From an uncultured Barnesiella sp. (lineage in GTDB: Bacteria > Bacteroidota > Bacteroidia > Bacteroidales > Barnesiellaceae), in assembly GCA_944320015.1 (NCBI GenBank), contig CALUFO010000002.1, forward strand, positions 124,001-188,000: a stretch of DNA of 64,000 bases, given 5' to 3'. The number at the start of each line of letters is the position of its first letter. The stretch's first letter is position 1. The notes beneath the pieces were generated by a model. It was given only the letters and a program-made list of their open reading frames with translations, did not search any database and was not told the origin of the DNA. The translations under genes and the position numbers were made by a program. This document shows, piece by piece, positions 11,126-20,435 of the stretch.

Positions 11126-11689
11126 TTATCCTATATTGTCGGGAGAAAAGGTTTCAAATGTGTTATCGGAATAGAAAATCATTATTTTGGCGACTTTTTT
11201 ATTTTTCTGTATCGGGGCATGAGGCTCGAAATAAGGCTCGCTCAATGAGTTTATATCCACATTTTCAACACTATCGGTATTATTGACCGGTTTATTTGAG
11301 CCAGATTCCTTTGAATATTTCGAATCGTTCGAGGTCTCGGCCGCATTTAGGCCGTTCTCATCGTCGAATAGCGACCAAGCCGAATGAATTGCTGCGGGCT
11401 GCACGGTGTGAGAGTGAGAGTCCTCCCGCATCTTTGTCGCATCGCCAGATGAGTCCAAGAACATGGACCCTTCGCCATATAATAACCAATAGATCGAGAG
11501 TGTGGGATAGGCTGCATGAATTTTCCCAATGGTAATCACACTGATTTTTTGATTCCTTCCCGCCAAAATTTGCGACATGGACGAGCGCTGTATTTCTGTC
11601 GCATCGGCAAATTGGGTAATCGATAGGCCTAAATGCTCGATCACCTGTTTGATTCGCCCGGCTATGGCAATAGCATCTCCTTCTTCCAT
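11126..11689 (-). CDS. XRE-family transcriptional regulator
   Basis: A 187-residue protein with a lambda-repressor-like helix-turn-helix at about residues 9-68 (LGLSITQFADATEIQRSSMSQILAGRN region), a long polar, probably unstructured linker (about 85-160, rich in Ser, Asn, Asp) and a short conserved-looking tail (KKVAKIMIFYSDNTFETF). No catalytic or peptidase domain is seen. Its promoter carries a palindrome ATTACA-AA-TGTAAT that overlaps the -7 box, and the same palindrome recurs in the gene-free stretch upstream, so autorepression is a reasonable inference. The gene stands alone; nothing shows what else it controls. Confidence 0.85.
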   Translation of the reverse strand: MEEGDAIAIAGRIKQVIEHLGLSITQFADATEIQRSSMSQILAGRNQKISVITIGKIHAAYPTLSIYWLLYGEGSMFLDSSGDATKMREDSHSHTVQPAAIHSAWSLFDDENGLNAAETSNDSKYSKESGSNKPVNNTDSVENVDINSLSEPYFEPHAPIQKNKKVAKIMIFYSDNTFETFSPDNIG

Positions 11690-11728
11690 CGTATATAAGG
11701 GATTACAATAATAAAAAATTCTACATTA

Positions 11729-11758
11729 CAAATGTAATAAAATAATTTGAGAATGCAA
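11729..11758 (-). promoter_or_regulatory. Promoter of the XRE regulator with overlapping operator
   Basis: On the minus strand TTG (11758-11756), 19 bases, TACATTTG (11736-11729): a full match to the Bacteroidota promoter. The -7 box lies wholly inside the palindrome ATTACA-AA-TGTAAT (11725-11738), so a protein bound there would cover it. Confidence 0.75.
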
Positions 11759-12332
11759 ATTCACAATTGAGGATTTTCCACAACACAATTGTAACTTCAA
11801 ACTCATTTCGTGAACTACCAATAAAATATAACATCACTTATTTAGCACTTATAATCATAAACAATTTCTTTATATATAAATATCTATAACATTGAAATAT
11901 AAATACTTATATATTATAGATAATACAATATAGAGGTGTGAGAGGTGGTTAATGGCATCGATTATTATATTAAAAGTTTAATATTCTGTTATTAATATAT
12001 TGATTAATAGCAGATTATAATTAAATATATGGTGTATAAACCACTGTTATATCGATTATTACATTTGTAAATCACAAGTGAGAACTACTACTCTATTTGA
12101 TGCTATTTTGTAAATTACGCTCATGGTTACAATTGTAATTTTATAAAAACTCGTTCACAATTTTACATTGAATGTATTTTCTTACGGTAAATTTCCCTAT
12201 ACTCGTTCCTTTGTGTACAACTGTAAATGCAGAGAGAAATATGCGAAGGATTTTGCCTCAAAGTAAGTGCTATTTTATACTTATACTATTAAAATATAAG
12301 ATATTATAATACAGTTGAAACTACGCTTTACA

Positions 12333-12372
12333 AATAAAAAAAAGAGACTCGAAATAGAAAATCCGAGCCTCT
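12333..12372 (-). terminator. Terminator of the uvrA operon
   Basis: On the minus strand AGAGGCTCG (12372-12364) pairs with CGAGTCTCT (12351-12343), one G-T pair, followed by a T-rich run (the A run 12334-12343). It lies 30 bases after the uvrA stop. Confidence 0.85.
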
Positions 12373-12401
12373 CGTTATATCAATTTATCGGAATATACTG
12401 T

Positions 12402-15221
12402 TTACAACCCCAACTCCTCTTTCAAATAGTGAGCGGTAAAGGTATCTTGTTTACAAATCTCTTCGGGAGTGCCGGTTGCCAAAATGCGCCCACCGTTTTT
12501 ACCCCCTTCGGGTCCCATGTCGATAATGTAGTCAGCACATTTGATTATATCCAAATTGTGTTCGATGACAATAACAGTGTTTCCTTTATCGACCAACCGG
12601 TTCAACACCGAGAGCAATACCCGAATATCTTCGAAATGTAGCCCCGTTGTGGGTTCATCGAGGATATAGAGTGTTTTGCCGGTATCCCGCTTGGACAATT
12701 CGGCGGCCAATTTTACACGTTGGCTCTCCCCTCCCGAAAGCGTTGTGGAGGGCTGTCCCAGTTTAATATAGCCGAGGCCAACATCTTGCAAGACTTTGAT
12801 TTTTGAGATAATCGACGGTATGTTTTCAAAAAACTCGACCGCTTGATTAATCGTCATATCCAGCACGTCGGCAATCGACTTGCCTTTGAATCGCACTTCC
12901 AATGTCTCTCGATTGTATCGTTTGCCGTGACATGCCTCACATGGCACGAGTACATCGGGCAAGAAATTCATTTCGATAGTTTTATATCCGTTGCCGCCGC
13001 ACACTTCGCAACGTCCACCGGCAATATTGAACGAGAACCGTCCCGGTTTATATCCTCTGATTTTAGCCTCGGGTAACTCTACGAATACGTTGCGAATATC
13101 GGCAAAGACACCGGTATAGGTAGCCGGATTAGAGCGTGGAGTACGCCCCAATGGCGATTGGTCGACGGTCACGATTTTATCGATATGCTCCAGTCCTGTT
13201 ATCGATTCGTAGGGCAATGGTTCCTGTAAGGAGCGATAAAATTTTTGACTGATAATTGGCTGTAAAGTGCCGTTTATCAAACTCGATTTCCCGCTACCCG
13301 AGACTCCGGTGACGCAAATAAATTTGCCCAATGGAAATTCGGCGGTCACTTGTTTCAGGTTATTTCCGGTAGCGCCCGACAGCACAATCTTTTTCCCGTT
13401 CCCTTTACGGCGCTCAGACGAAAATTCGATTTTACGGATACCGTTAAGGTATTGAGCGGTGAGCGTATCGGTCTTTAACATCTCTTGGGGGGTACCGGCA
13501 AAAACTACCTCCCCACCCAATCGTCCGGCTCGCGGGCCCAGATCTACCACATAGTCCGATTCGAGCATCATCTCTTTATCGTGTTCCACCACGATAATCG
13601 AGTTGCCCATATCCCTCAAATCTTTCAAGGAGTGAATCAGTCGGGTATTATCCCGCTGGTGCAATCCTATGCTGGGCTCGTCGAGAATGTAAAGCACGTT
13701 GACCAGTTGAGAGCCTATTTGTGTGGCCAGCCTTATACGTTGGCTCTCTCCGCCCGACAAGGTAGCCGAAGCCCTATTGAGACTCAAATAGTCCAAACCT
13801 ACCTCGACAAGAAAATGGAGCCGGTTACGAATCTCTTTCAATATCTCGACCGCTATCTGACGTTGCTGCGGTGATAATTCATACTCTACATGATTGACCC
13901 ATTCGTATAGTTCCGATATATCCATATCGGCCAGCTCGGCGATATTTTTATCTGCTATTCTGTAATGCAAGGCTTCTTTATTGAGCCTACGCCCCTCGCA
14001 AACGGGACAAACTGTTGTGGTCACAAATTGCCCGGCCCATTTTTGTGCTTGCGAAGGCGCGTCGCTTTGCTGTTGGACTTCGATGTACTTTATCAAACCA
14101 TCGAACGAGAGGAAGTAATTGGAGGTTCCCAAGGACTCGTTTTTGATTTGCAGGCGTTCGTCGGTACCGTTCAATATATCGTCGAGAGCCTCTTCCGAAA
14201 GGTCTTTAATAGGGGTTTTCAAATTGTCGCCATATTTCTCGCAAATGGCCGCTATTTGCCAAAATATCAACGAGTTTTTATATTTCCCGAGAGGGACTAT
14301 CCCCCCCTCGTATATCGATTTCTCCTCATTGGGAATGATTTTCGAGCGGTCGATAATATTGACATATCCCAATCCTTTGCACTTGGGGCAGGCTCCTTGC
14401 GGCGAGTTGAACGAAAAGTTATGCGGGGCTGGTTCGCTATACGACAATCCGGTTTGCGGATCCATCAATGTGCGGCTATAATGTCTCAACTCCTGTGTGT
14501 CGGCATCGAGAATCATCAGTTGTCCGTCGCCTTGTTTCATGGCGGTTTTCACACTCTCGTGCAATCTTCGTTCGTCGTCGGTGTCGACAATCAGCTTATC
14601 GACGACCAATTCGACACTGTGATTCCGATAGCGGTCGAGTTTCATGCCGTGGGTTATTTCGCGCAATTCACCATCTACTCTCACCGTGAGGTATCCTTTC
14701 TTGCGCACCTGTTCAAACAGTTCTTTATAATGCCCCTTTCGGTTACGGACCAAAGGCGCGAGGATATAGGTTTTTCTCCCTTGATATTGCTCCATAATTA
14801 AGGAGATGATTTTCTCCTCGGTATAGCGCACCATCTTCTCCCCCGACAAATAGGAATAGGCCTCTCCTGCCCGTGCGAACAGCAATCGCAGGAAGTCAAA
14901 AATTTCGGTCGTGGTTCCTACTGTCGACCGGGGGTTTTTATTCGTTGTTTTTTGTTCGATCGAGATGACAGGACTCAATCCTGTGATTTTATCCACATCG
15001 GGGCGTTCCATACCGCCGAGCATATTGCGGGCGTATGCCGAGAAGGTCTCGATATAACGACGCTGCCCCTCGGCAAAGATAGTATCGAAAGCCAACGACG
15101 ATTTCCCGCTGCCACTCAATCCGGTAATCACGGTGAGACTGTCACGAGGAATGGTAACGTCGATGTTTTTAAGATTATGGACTCGCGCCCCATATATTTC
15201 TATTTGTTCTTCCGCTTTCAT
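12402..15221 (-). CDS. uvrA: Excinuclease ABC subunit A
   Basis: A 939-residue ABC-type ATPase that finds DNA lesions for nucleotide excision repair together with UvrB. Two ATPase modules are visible: Walker A GLSGSGKS (34-41) and GVSGSGKS in the second half, each with an LSGGESQR signature. Zinc-binding cysteine pairs appear as [17 protein letters not shown] and CEVCGGNGY...[10 protein letters not shown]. The length equals the usual 940. The start codon overlaps the stop of the upstream lytic transglycosylase gene by 4 bases (ATGA), so the two are translationally coupled. A plasmid-type UvrA2 would be shorter and lack the UvrB-binding insert, so UvrA proper is preferred. Confidence 0.98.
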   Translation of the reverse strand: MKAEEQIEIYGARVHNLKNIDVTIPRDSLTVITGLSGSGKSSLAFDTIFAEGQRRYIETFSAYARNMLGGMERPDVDKITGLSPVISIEQKTTNKNPRSTVGTTTEIFDFLRLLFARAGEAYSYLSGEKMVRYTEEKIISLIMEQYQGRKTYILAPLVRNRKGHYKELFEQVRKKGYLTVRVDGELREITHGMKLDRYRNHSVELVVDKLIVDTDDERRLHESVKTAMKQGDGQLMILDADTQELRHYSRTLMDPQTGLSYSEPAPHNFSFNSPQGACPKCKGLGYVNIIDRSKIIPNEEKSIYEGGIVPLGKYKNSLIFWQIAAICEKYGDNLKTPIKDLSEEALDDILNGTDERLQIKNESLGTSNYFLSFDGLIKYIEVQQQSDAPSQAQKWAGQFVTTTVCPVCEGRRLNKEALHYRIADKNIAELADMDISELYEWVNHVEYELSPQQRQIAVEILKEIRNRLHFLVEVGLDYLSLNRASATLSGGESQRIRLATQIGSQLVNVLYILDEPSIGLHQRDNTRLIHSLKDLRDMGNSIIVVEHDKEMMLESDYVVDLGPRAGRLGGEVVFAGTPQEMLKTDTLTAQYLNGIRKIEFSSERRKGNGKKIVLSGATGNNLKQVTAEFPLGKFICVTGVSGSGKSSLINGTLQPIISQKFYRSLQEPLPYESITGLEHIDKIVTVDQSPLGRTPRSNPATYTGVFADIRNVFVELPEAKIRGYKPGRFSFNIAGGRCEVCGGNGYKTIEMNFLPDVLVPCEACHGKRYNRETLEVRFKGKSIADVLDMTINQAVEFFENIPSIISKIKVLQDVGLGYIKLGQPSTTLSGGESQRVKLAAELSKRDTGKTLYILDEPTTGLHFEDIRVLLSVLNRLVDKGNTVIVIEHNLDIIKCADYIIDMGPEGGKNGGRILATGTPEEICKQDTFTAHYLKEELGL

Positions 15222-16165
15222 TTTTTATCGATTACCCACTCTTTTCTATAAGCGACAAACTGGCGTTTCGTATAATACAGGTCGTCTTTACGGGGTATTT
15301 TTAGGTAGTAAACTTTTCTCGACTTATCGGGCATGGTGCGGGTGCGCAACCACGGATTGGCCTCTTTCAACTGGGCATAGGAGATACCTTGCGATTGCGC
15401 GAACCGAGCCAAGTCGGTAATTGTCGTATCGACTTTTACCAATGTATATCCAATGGGTTGGTAAAGCTGGTTGGTTTTCAACTTGTAGCCATATTTCGAA
15501 GGATTGGAAAATATCTCTTTCATGGCCAAAATGCGGAATACATAACGCGATGTCTCCTCGTTCAGCCACAAGTCGAAGGTGTGGTCTGCCAGTTGCTTGT
15601 CGAGTTCGGTCGATATACGCCCCATGCCGGCGTTGTACGAAGCTGCCACAGTCGCCCAGTTACCATATTTTTTATAAGCGTCTTTCAAATACCGGCAAGC
15701 GGCTCTTGTCGCTTTTTCTATGTGGTAACGCTCGTCTATATCGTTATTCACTTCGAGCCCATATTCCCTTCCGGTACGAGCCATGATTTGCCAAATTCCG
15801 GCTGCTTTGGCAGGCGATAAGGCTCTCGGTGACAAGGTGCTCTCAATAACGGCCAAGTACAAAAAGTCGGTAGGTATCCCCTCCTCTTTCAAGATAGGCT
15901 CCATTATGGGGAAATAACGGTTAGCCCGTTTTATTGCCAATGAGGTGGAAGAGTGCATGTAACACAATGTTGTCAGTTCCCGGTCGAAGCGTTCATACAA
16001 ATCGAGTCGGTCCAAACTGATAGGCTCATTGGCAAACTTGGTATGCAACGGGAACTCGGGAATTACCACATCTGAAAATTCGGTTACCGGGGAGCTTTGC
16101 TGCCCATAAGCGAGGAGTAACGACCCCAAGAAAATAATGGTTGTACAAAGTCTATTCAGTCCCAT
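15218..16165 (-). CDS. Membrane-bound lytic murein transglycosylase, MltD-like
   Basis: A 315-residue exported enzyme expected to cleave peptidoglycan glycan strands with formation of anhydro-muramic ends. It has a signal peptide (about 1-21) and a family-1 SLT domain with the catalytic glutamate Glu108 in AVIESTLSP, the supporting AAGIWQIM segment and [10 protein letters not shown]. The last 60 residues ([22 protein letters not shown]) look like one degenerate LysM unit. It is shorter than E. coli MltD (452), which carries more LysM units. It is the middle gene of a three-gene operon, 11 bases after the sorted surface protein gene and overlapping uvrA by 4 bases. Confidence 0.88.
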   Translation of the reverse strand: MGLNRLCTTIIFLGSLLLAYGQQSSPVTEFSDVVIPEFPLHTKFANEPISLDRLDLYERFDRELTTLCYMHSSTSLAIKRANRYFPIMEPILKEEGIPTDFLYLAVIESTLSPRALSPAKAAGIWQIMARTGREYGLEVNNDIDERYHIEKATRAACRYLKDAYKKYGNWATVAASYNAGMGRISTELDKQLADHTFDLWLNEETSRYVFRILAMKEIFSNPSKYGYKLKTNQLYQPIGYTLVKVDTTITDLARFAQSQGISYAQLKEANPWLRTRTMPDKSRKVYYLKIPRKDDLYYTKRQFVAYRKEWVIDKK

Positions 16166-16176
16166 TGGATCTTTTT

Positions 16177-17496
16177 TTAATCTTTACCGCGTAAAATATT
16201 GATATGGCCTTTTAATTTCATTTTTTTTCCGTTCGACCCTTTGGCTTCTATGACATAATAGTAAACTCCGGGGTCGACATATTTGCCTCGATATTTACCG
16301 TCCCAACCTTGGTCGGGGCTATCGAAATAAAACATTTGCACCCCCCATTTGTTGAAAATCCAGCATTTGAAATCGACAATCGATTTATAGGCTACTTTCC
16401 ACTCATCGTTTACACCGGGACTTGTACCTGGCGAAAAGATATTGGGCGCTTCCAAGCGGGGTTCTCCTATGTTGACGGTAAATGTTTCGCTGTATGCCTG
16501 ACATTCGGCTGTGCTGTTACTGCCGACTAAACGTACATAGGTAATGCCTTCGTCTCGGAAAGTATATCGCAGGGTCTCGTCGTTGTAACGAGCCAATGTG
16601 CTCGAAAAATCCTCTTTATCCGAGAACTCCCATTCGATATGAGTGACAGCGTCGGTCTTATAGGCTTGGAACTCGATTTCGGCCGGAGCCGACCCACCTA
16701 AATATTCCGTAGGTTGCCGGTCGTCCTCGTTGAGCGCGTCTTCTCGATAATCCTGTACGGCGATTGCGGTTACCCCTATCGCCGTAGCAATATATTCGCC
16801 TGTCGATACCGATTGTCCCATACCCCAGTAGTTGAGTAGCAGGTCGCCCGAAACGCTAAAATCGGTGTTGCAAAGAGGCGCTGGTACCTGAATGGTCGAA
16901 GAAAAATCATCGACAGTCTCCGACTGTGCCGTTTGTATATACAAGAGAGACTCTTCGTCCCATACCAGACTCATATAGCTGATTGTTAACTCCCTTGGCA
17001 AGTCTTTGGGAGCGCCGTTGATCGAATAGTAATTGAGCTTGCCTCCGCTGCCGTCGAGCAACAGGGTGGTAAGTTCACATTGCCCCGGATCGTTCGAAAC
17101 AGAAACCCCATTCAAAATGAGCGGGGCTTGTGAATAGTCGATTATCCACATATAGTAAGAACGTCCGTTTTGTTCGGCTATATATCCGCAATCGGCTTCG
17201 GTAATAGAGAGTGTAGAGCGAGACCCGTTTTGTACGGCGCCGGTCACCGGTGTAGCCAAAGCCGCGCCCGATGGGCCGAACCGGCTCCAAGAAATGAGCG
17301 AGTCGTCTTCTCCTGTGAACTCGATTGTCGCATTGTCCAACGAATAGATGACAAATACGCCTCCATTCAGACCCGTGCTGGCCTCGGGGATATGGCCGTC
17401 GTATGCTTGCTTCCCCCCACCCGATACTGCTATTTGTTGGGCGCATAGTCCGCCAAACGTGAGAAGACTTGCCCAAAAGAAGAGGATTCTATACAT
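16177..17496 (-). CDS. T9SS type B sorting domain (gliding-motility-associated C-terminal) protein
   Basis: A 439-residue exported protein. It begins with a signal peptide (ending near GLCAQQ) and ends in a domain that fits the gliding motility-associated C-terminal / T9SS type B sorting family: NIFSPGTSPGVNDEW, FNKWGVQMFYF, GWDGKYRGKYVDPGVYYYVIEAKG. This signal sends cargo through the type IX secretion system to the surface. The middle (about 260-345) resembles a PKD or Ig-like bead. The N-terminal 240 residues are not recognised. It is the first gene of the operon with the transglycosylase and uvrA. Function beyond surface exposure is unknown. Confidence 0.85.
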   Translation of the reverse strand: MYRILFFWASLLTFGGLCAQQIAVSGGGKQAYDGHIPEASTGLNGGVFVIYSLDNATIEFTGEDDSLISWSRFGPSGAALATPVTGAVQNGSRSTLSITEADCGYIAEQNGRSYYMWIIDYSQAPLILNGVSVSNDPGQCELTTLLLDGSGGKLNYYSINGAPKDLPRELTISYMSLVWDEESLLYIQTAQSETVDDFSSTIQVPAPLCNTDFSVSGDLLLNYWGMGQSVSTGEYIATAIGVTAIAVQDYREDALNEDDRQPTEYLGGSAPAEIEFQAYKTDAVTHIEWEFSDKEDFSSTLARYNDETLRYTFRDEGITYVRLVGSNSTAECQAYSETFTVNIGEPRLEAPNIFSPGTSPGVNDEWKVAYKSIVDFKCWIFNKWGVQMFYFDSPDQGWDGKYRGKYVDPGVYYYVIEAKGSNGKKMKLKGHINILRGKD

Positions 17497-17521
17497 ATTA
17501 ATCCGAATAACAAATGAGTGA

Positions 17522-17529
17522 CAAAGTTA
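17522..17529 (-). promoter_or_regulatory. -7 promoter box of the surface protein-uvrA operon
   Basis: TAACTTTG on the minus strand fits TAnnTTTG, 26 bases before the start codon. No TTG at the right distance was found. Confidence 0.5.
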
Positions 17530-17622
17530 CAATTTTTCGATTAATCGCATTTCTATCTACAATTTAAAATTTCCCAATAAGCGTGTTTATGCAAGAATTA
17601 ACGGGCAGCCTTGCGATTAGGT

Positions 17623-17653
17623 TTGCAACTGACAATATTTTTATATACTTTTG
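17623..17653 (+). promoter_or_regulatory. Promoter of the LysM-receptor gene
   Basis: TTG (17623-17625), 20 bases, TACTTTTG (17646-17653). Both boxes and spacing fit the Bacteroidota consensus. The promoter lies within the in-frame upstream extension of the coding frame, which supports the ATG at 17701 as the true start. Confidence 0.75.
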
Positions 17654-17700
17654 CTTTTCATATTATAGCAAATCTAAGCATAAAAGACAACAACGGAGCA

Positions 17701-19749
17701 ATGAAATATACACGAATAGCAATAGTTTTAATACTCTCTTTTACAGCCATTTTTACTTCTTTGGCTCAACCCGAAGGATTACAGACCAAAGTCATAGACG
17801 GCAAAGAATTTTATATTTATAAAGTGAAGCCGTCGGAAGGATTTTATTCGATCAGCCATAAATTCGGCATATCACAAGAAGAAATCATTCGATACAATCC
17901 CGCGGCCAAAAACGGGCTGAAAAGAGGCCAATTGTTAATGATCCCGACCCATAAGACGGCAAACGGACAAGACTCTGACTCGGAGGTCGAAAGCACATTC
18001 GAGCATACCATCGTACGGGGCGAATCGCTGTACTCCATTTCCAAGACCTATAAAGTATCGATACAAAGCATCATCGACCTTAATCCCGGTTCGGAACGAG
18101 GCATCAAAGCCGGAGCTACCTTAAAGATACCCCAACGCTATCAAAAGAAAAAAACGACACAGCCCCAGCAGCCCGCACCGGCACAAGTTCCTGTGGCCGA
18201 AAAGCCTACTACCGCTCAATCCCCGGCAACTCCCGATAACGAGCCGTCGGGCGAATATGTCTATCATACAATCGGCGAAAGCGAAACCCTCTTCTCCATA
18301 GCCAAGCGGTATGACATGGATATAGAGACTATTTTGAAACTCAACCCGGGAATTTCGCCCAATAACTTGAAAAAAGGCTCTGTCATACGATTGACTCCCG
18401 ATACCAAAGAACCCGATGTGACTATTGAGTCCAAGCAACTATACACAAAGTACAAAGTGCGTAAAAAAGAGACGTTGTATAGTATCTCGAAGAAATTCGG
18501 AACCACTGTCGAGGAAATCAAGAAATGCAATCCCGACATCAAACAAATCAAACAAAACGATATCATAAACATTCCCGCCGGAATAGAATATAATACGATT
18601 ACGGCCGAGAACCCCATTACAAGCGCCGAAATCAACAATATATACAACAAGTTGTACAAAAGCGACAAGAAAGGGGTTGTCAATGTGGCGATCATACTCC
18701 CGTTCATGTTGAAGCAATCTCATGTCGACACCAAAGCGAGCTTATATACCGAGTATTATCAAGGTTTCTTAATGGCGGTGGACAGCCTCAAACGCCAAGG
18801 GGCGTCGATCAATGTATATGCCTATGATTCGGAAGATTCCGAAGCGACGGTTCGTAATATCCTTGCCGACCCGCAAATGAAAACCATGGATTTGATCATC
18901 GCTCCCGAAGACGACAGCCATATCAAAATGATCGGCGATTTCGGTTTGGCCAACGATATAAATGTGGTCAACACGTTCTCTCTTAAAAACGAAGATGTTT
19001 CGCTCAACGCCAAAATATTCCAAACGAATATCCCCCACTCCTATTTGTATGCCGAAGCGGCCGACCGCTTTATACGTTACTTGGGGAATCGCAAAATCGT
19101 GTTTTTATCGCCTACCCCCGAGGACAACGATAAAAAAGATTTTATCGATGGATTGAAAGGCGAATTGTCGCGCGCAAATATCCCGTATAGCGAAATAAAG
19201 TTTGAACAGGATTTGAATTTGCTGGATAGAGACTCTATCTTTACAGACGAAAGCGGTATTGTGTTTGTCCCGACATCGGCAAAGAAGAGAGTGTTGTCAT
19301 CGGTAATCGCAGCGCTCGAATTGTTGAAAGACAACAAACGCGACTTGGACATAGCCCTCTTCGGATATCCCGAGTGGCTGATTCTCGTGCCGGAATATTT
19401 GAATGAATTTTATAAACTGAATACTTATTTGTATTCCCGTTTCTATGCCAATCCGTTTGAAGAAAGCACCAAATCTTTCCACAAGAGATTCCTTTACTGG
19501 TACAACAAAGACATGATAAACGCCAGCCCTCAATATGCGTTATTGGGTTTCGATACCGGCATATATTTCCTCTCGGCGATTCGGGAACATGGGAAGAACT
19601 TCGCATTGCAAGATACGAAACCTTCGACCGACCGCATACAAACCGATTTCTCGTTCCAGCGTATAAATAATTGGAGCGGTTTTATCAATAAATCGTTCTA
19701 TTTTGTCAATTTTACGCCCGATTTCACGATTCGGAAAATTAGAGAATAA
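17701..19749 (+). CDS. LysM-repeat protein with a periplasmic-receptor-like domain
   Basis: A 682-residue exported protein. After a signal peptide (MKYTRIAIVLILSFTAIFTS) come four LysM units, each with the YSISKxF / NP pattern (about residues 35-85, 98-143, 180-225 and 247-293), the family that binds peptidoglycan. The rest (about 315-682) begins GVVNVAIILPFMLKQ and reads like a type 1 periplasmic binding protein fold (LpoA or amino-acid receptor type). The ATG at 17701 is chosen because it starts the signal peptide and follows a promoter. A PorT-like barrel gene follows after 6 bases, so both probably serve the cell envelope. Function is inferred only at the level of wall binding. Confidence 0.85.
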   Translation: MKYTRIAIVLILSFTAIFTSLAQPEGLQTKVIDGKEFYIYKVKPSEGFYSISHKFGISQEEIIRYNPAAKNGLKRGQLLMIPTHKTANGQDSDSEVESTFEHTIVRGESLYSISKTYKVSIQSIIDLNPGSERGIKAGATLKIPQRYQKKKTTQPQQPAPAQVPVAEKPTTAQSPATPDNEPSGEYVYHTIGESETLFSIAKRYDMDIETILKLNPGISPNNLKKGSVIRLTPDTKEPDVTIESKQLYTKYKVRKKETLYSISKKFGTTVEEIKKCNPDIKQIKQNDIINIPAGIEYNTITAENPITSAEINNIYNKLYKSDKKGVVNVAIILPFMLKQSHVDTKASLYTEYYQGFLMAVDSLKRQGASINVYAYDSEDSEATVRNILADPQMKTMDLIIAPEDDSHIKMIGDFGLANDINVVNTFSLKNEDVSLNAKIFQTNIPHSYLYAEAADRFIRYLGNRKIVFLSPTPEDNDKKDFIDGLKGELSRANIPYSEIKFEQDLNLLDRDSIFTDESGIVFVPTSAKKRVLSSVIAALELLKDNKRDLDIALFGYPEWLILVPEYLNEFYKLNTYLYSRFYANPFEESTKSFHKRFLYWYNKDMINASPQYALLGFDTGIYFLSAIREHGKNFALQDTKPSTDRIQTDFSFQRINNWSGFINKSFYFVNFTPDFTIRKIRE

Positions 19750-19755
19750 TCCCTC

Positions 19756-20433
19756 ATGAGAGCACTACGATATATATTGTTGTTTATAGCCATTCTCTGT
19801 TGCCATACAGGATGGGCTCAACGAAGTGATTATCAACCCGAATTTACCGTGGGTGTCAAAGGTGGCACCACGCTTTCGAGGGTATCGTTTACGCCTACGG
19901 TGACTCAATCCCTGCTTTTGGGTTACACCGGTGGTGTGTCGATTCGTTATATCGAAGAAAAATATTTCGGGCTGATTGCCGAGGTTAATTTCACACAATG
20001 CGGTTGGAACGAGACTTTCGATACCGACCCTTACACCTATTCACACACACTCAACTATGTGACGGTACCCTTTCTTACTCATTTCTTTTTCGGCAACCGC
20101 ATCGTTCGTGGCTTTATCAATGCCGGCCCCCAAATCGGTTTTTTGCTAAGCGATAGCTACAAGAGCAGCTTCGATATTCACAACCTGCCCGAATTCAGTC
20201 AAAAAAGTAAGGTAAAAGAAATATATACCATGGATATAGCTCATAAAATCGACTATGGAATCATGGCCGGAGCCGGGATAGAATTTCGCATCGCAAAGAG
20301 CCATGGCATTGTGTTGGAAGGGCGATACTATTATGGATTGGGCGATATTTTCAATAACCGTAAAAAAGACGTCTTTTCGGCTTCTCACAATCAAATCATC
20401 ACCATATCGCTGGGCTATCTATACCACTTCTGA
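19756..20433 (+). CDS. PorT-family outer-membrane beta-barrel protein
   Basis: A 225-residue protein with a signal peptide (cleavage near GWAQRSDY) followed by alternating amphipathic strands ending in an aromatic residue (YLYHF), the usual mark of a small outer-membrane barrel. The opening FTVGVKGGTTLSRVSF and the IAKSHGIVLEGRYYYGLGD segment resemble the PorT/outer-membrane-barrel group of Bacteroidota. PorT itself is needed for type IX secretion, but many paralogues are not, so I do not assign the porT name. It is cotranscribed with the LysM-receptor gene and ends 2 bases from the stop of convergent holA. Confidence 0.82.
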   Translation: MRALRYILLFIAILCCHTGWAQRSDYQPEFTVGVKGGTTLSRVSFTPTVTQSLLLGYTGGVSIRYIEEKYFGLIAEVNFTQCGWNETFDTDPYTYSHTLNYVTVPFLTHFFFGNRIVRGFINAGPQIGFLLSDSYKSSFDIHNLPEFSQKSKVKEIYTMDIAHKIDYGIMAGAGIEFRIAKSHGIVLEGRYYYGLGDIFNNRKKDVFSASHNQIITISLGYLYHF

Positions 20434-20435
20434 TT

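Larger units (their letters stand above)
11690..12401. promoter_or_regulatory. AT-rich gene-free control region with TTACA-NN-TGTAA palindromes
   Basis: About 700 bases with very low GC and no credible gene. Palindromes of the form TTACA-NN-TGTAA occur at 11726-11737 (spacer AA), 12059-12070 (TT) and 12127-12138 (AT), with degenerate copies at 12215-12226 (GTACA-AC-TGTAA) and 11783-11794 (ACACA-AT-TGTAA). An 11-base direct repeat ATCGATTATTA occurs at 11957 and 12051. One TTTTCCACA (11774-11782) resembles a DnaA box but stands alone. The right end (12333-12372) is the uvrA terminator. Confidence 0.7.

Noticed and set aside
12227..12292. A 21-residue frame after the fifth palindrome as a leader peptide
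   Set aside because: No following gene on that strand and no family or composition signal; mentioned only as part of the region.
11690..12401. AT-rich region with a TTTTCCACA and repeats as a possible replication origin
   Set aside because: Only one DnaA-like box is present; the repeated motif is TTACA-NN-TGTAA, which fits a transcription operator better, and no dnaA gene is nearby.
17611..17700. An upstream extension of the LysM-receptor protein
   Set aside because: The extension lies over a full-consensus promoter and would precede a good signal peptide; the ATG at 17701 is preferred.
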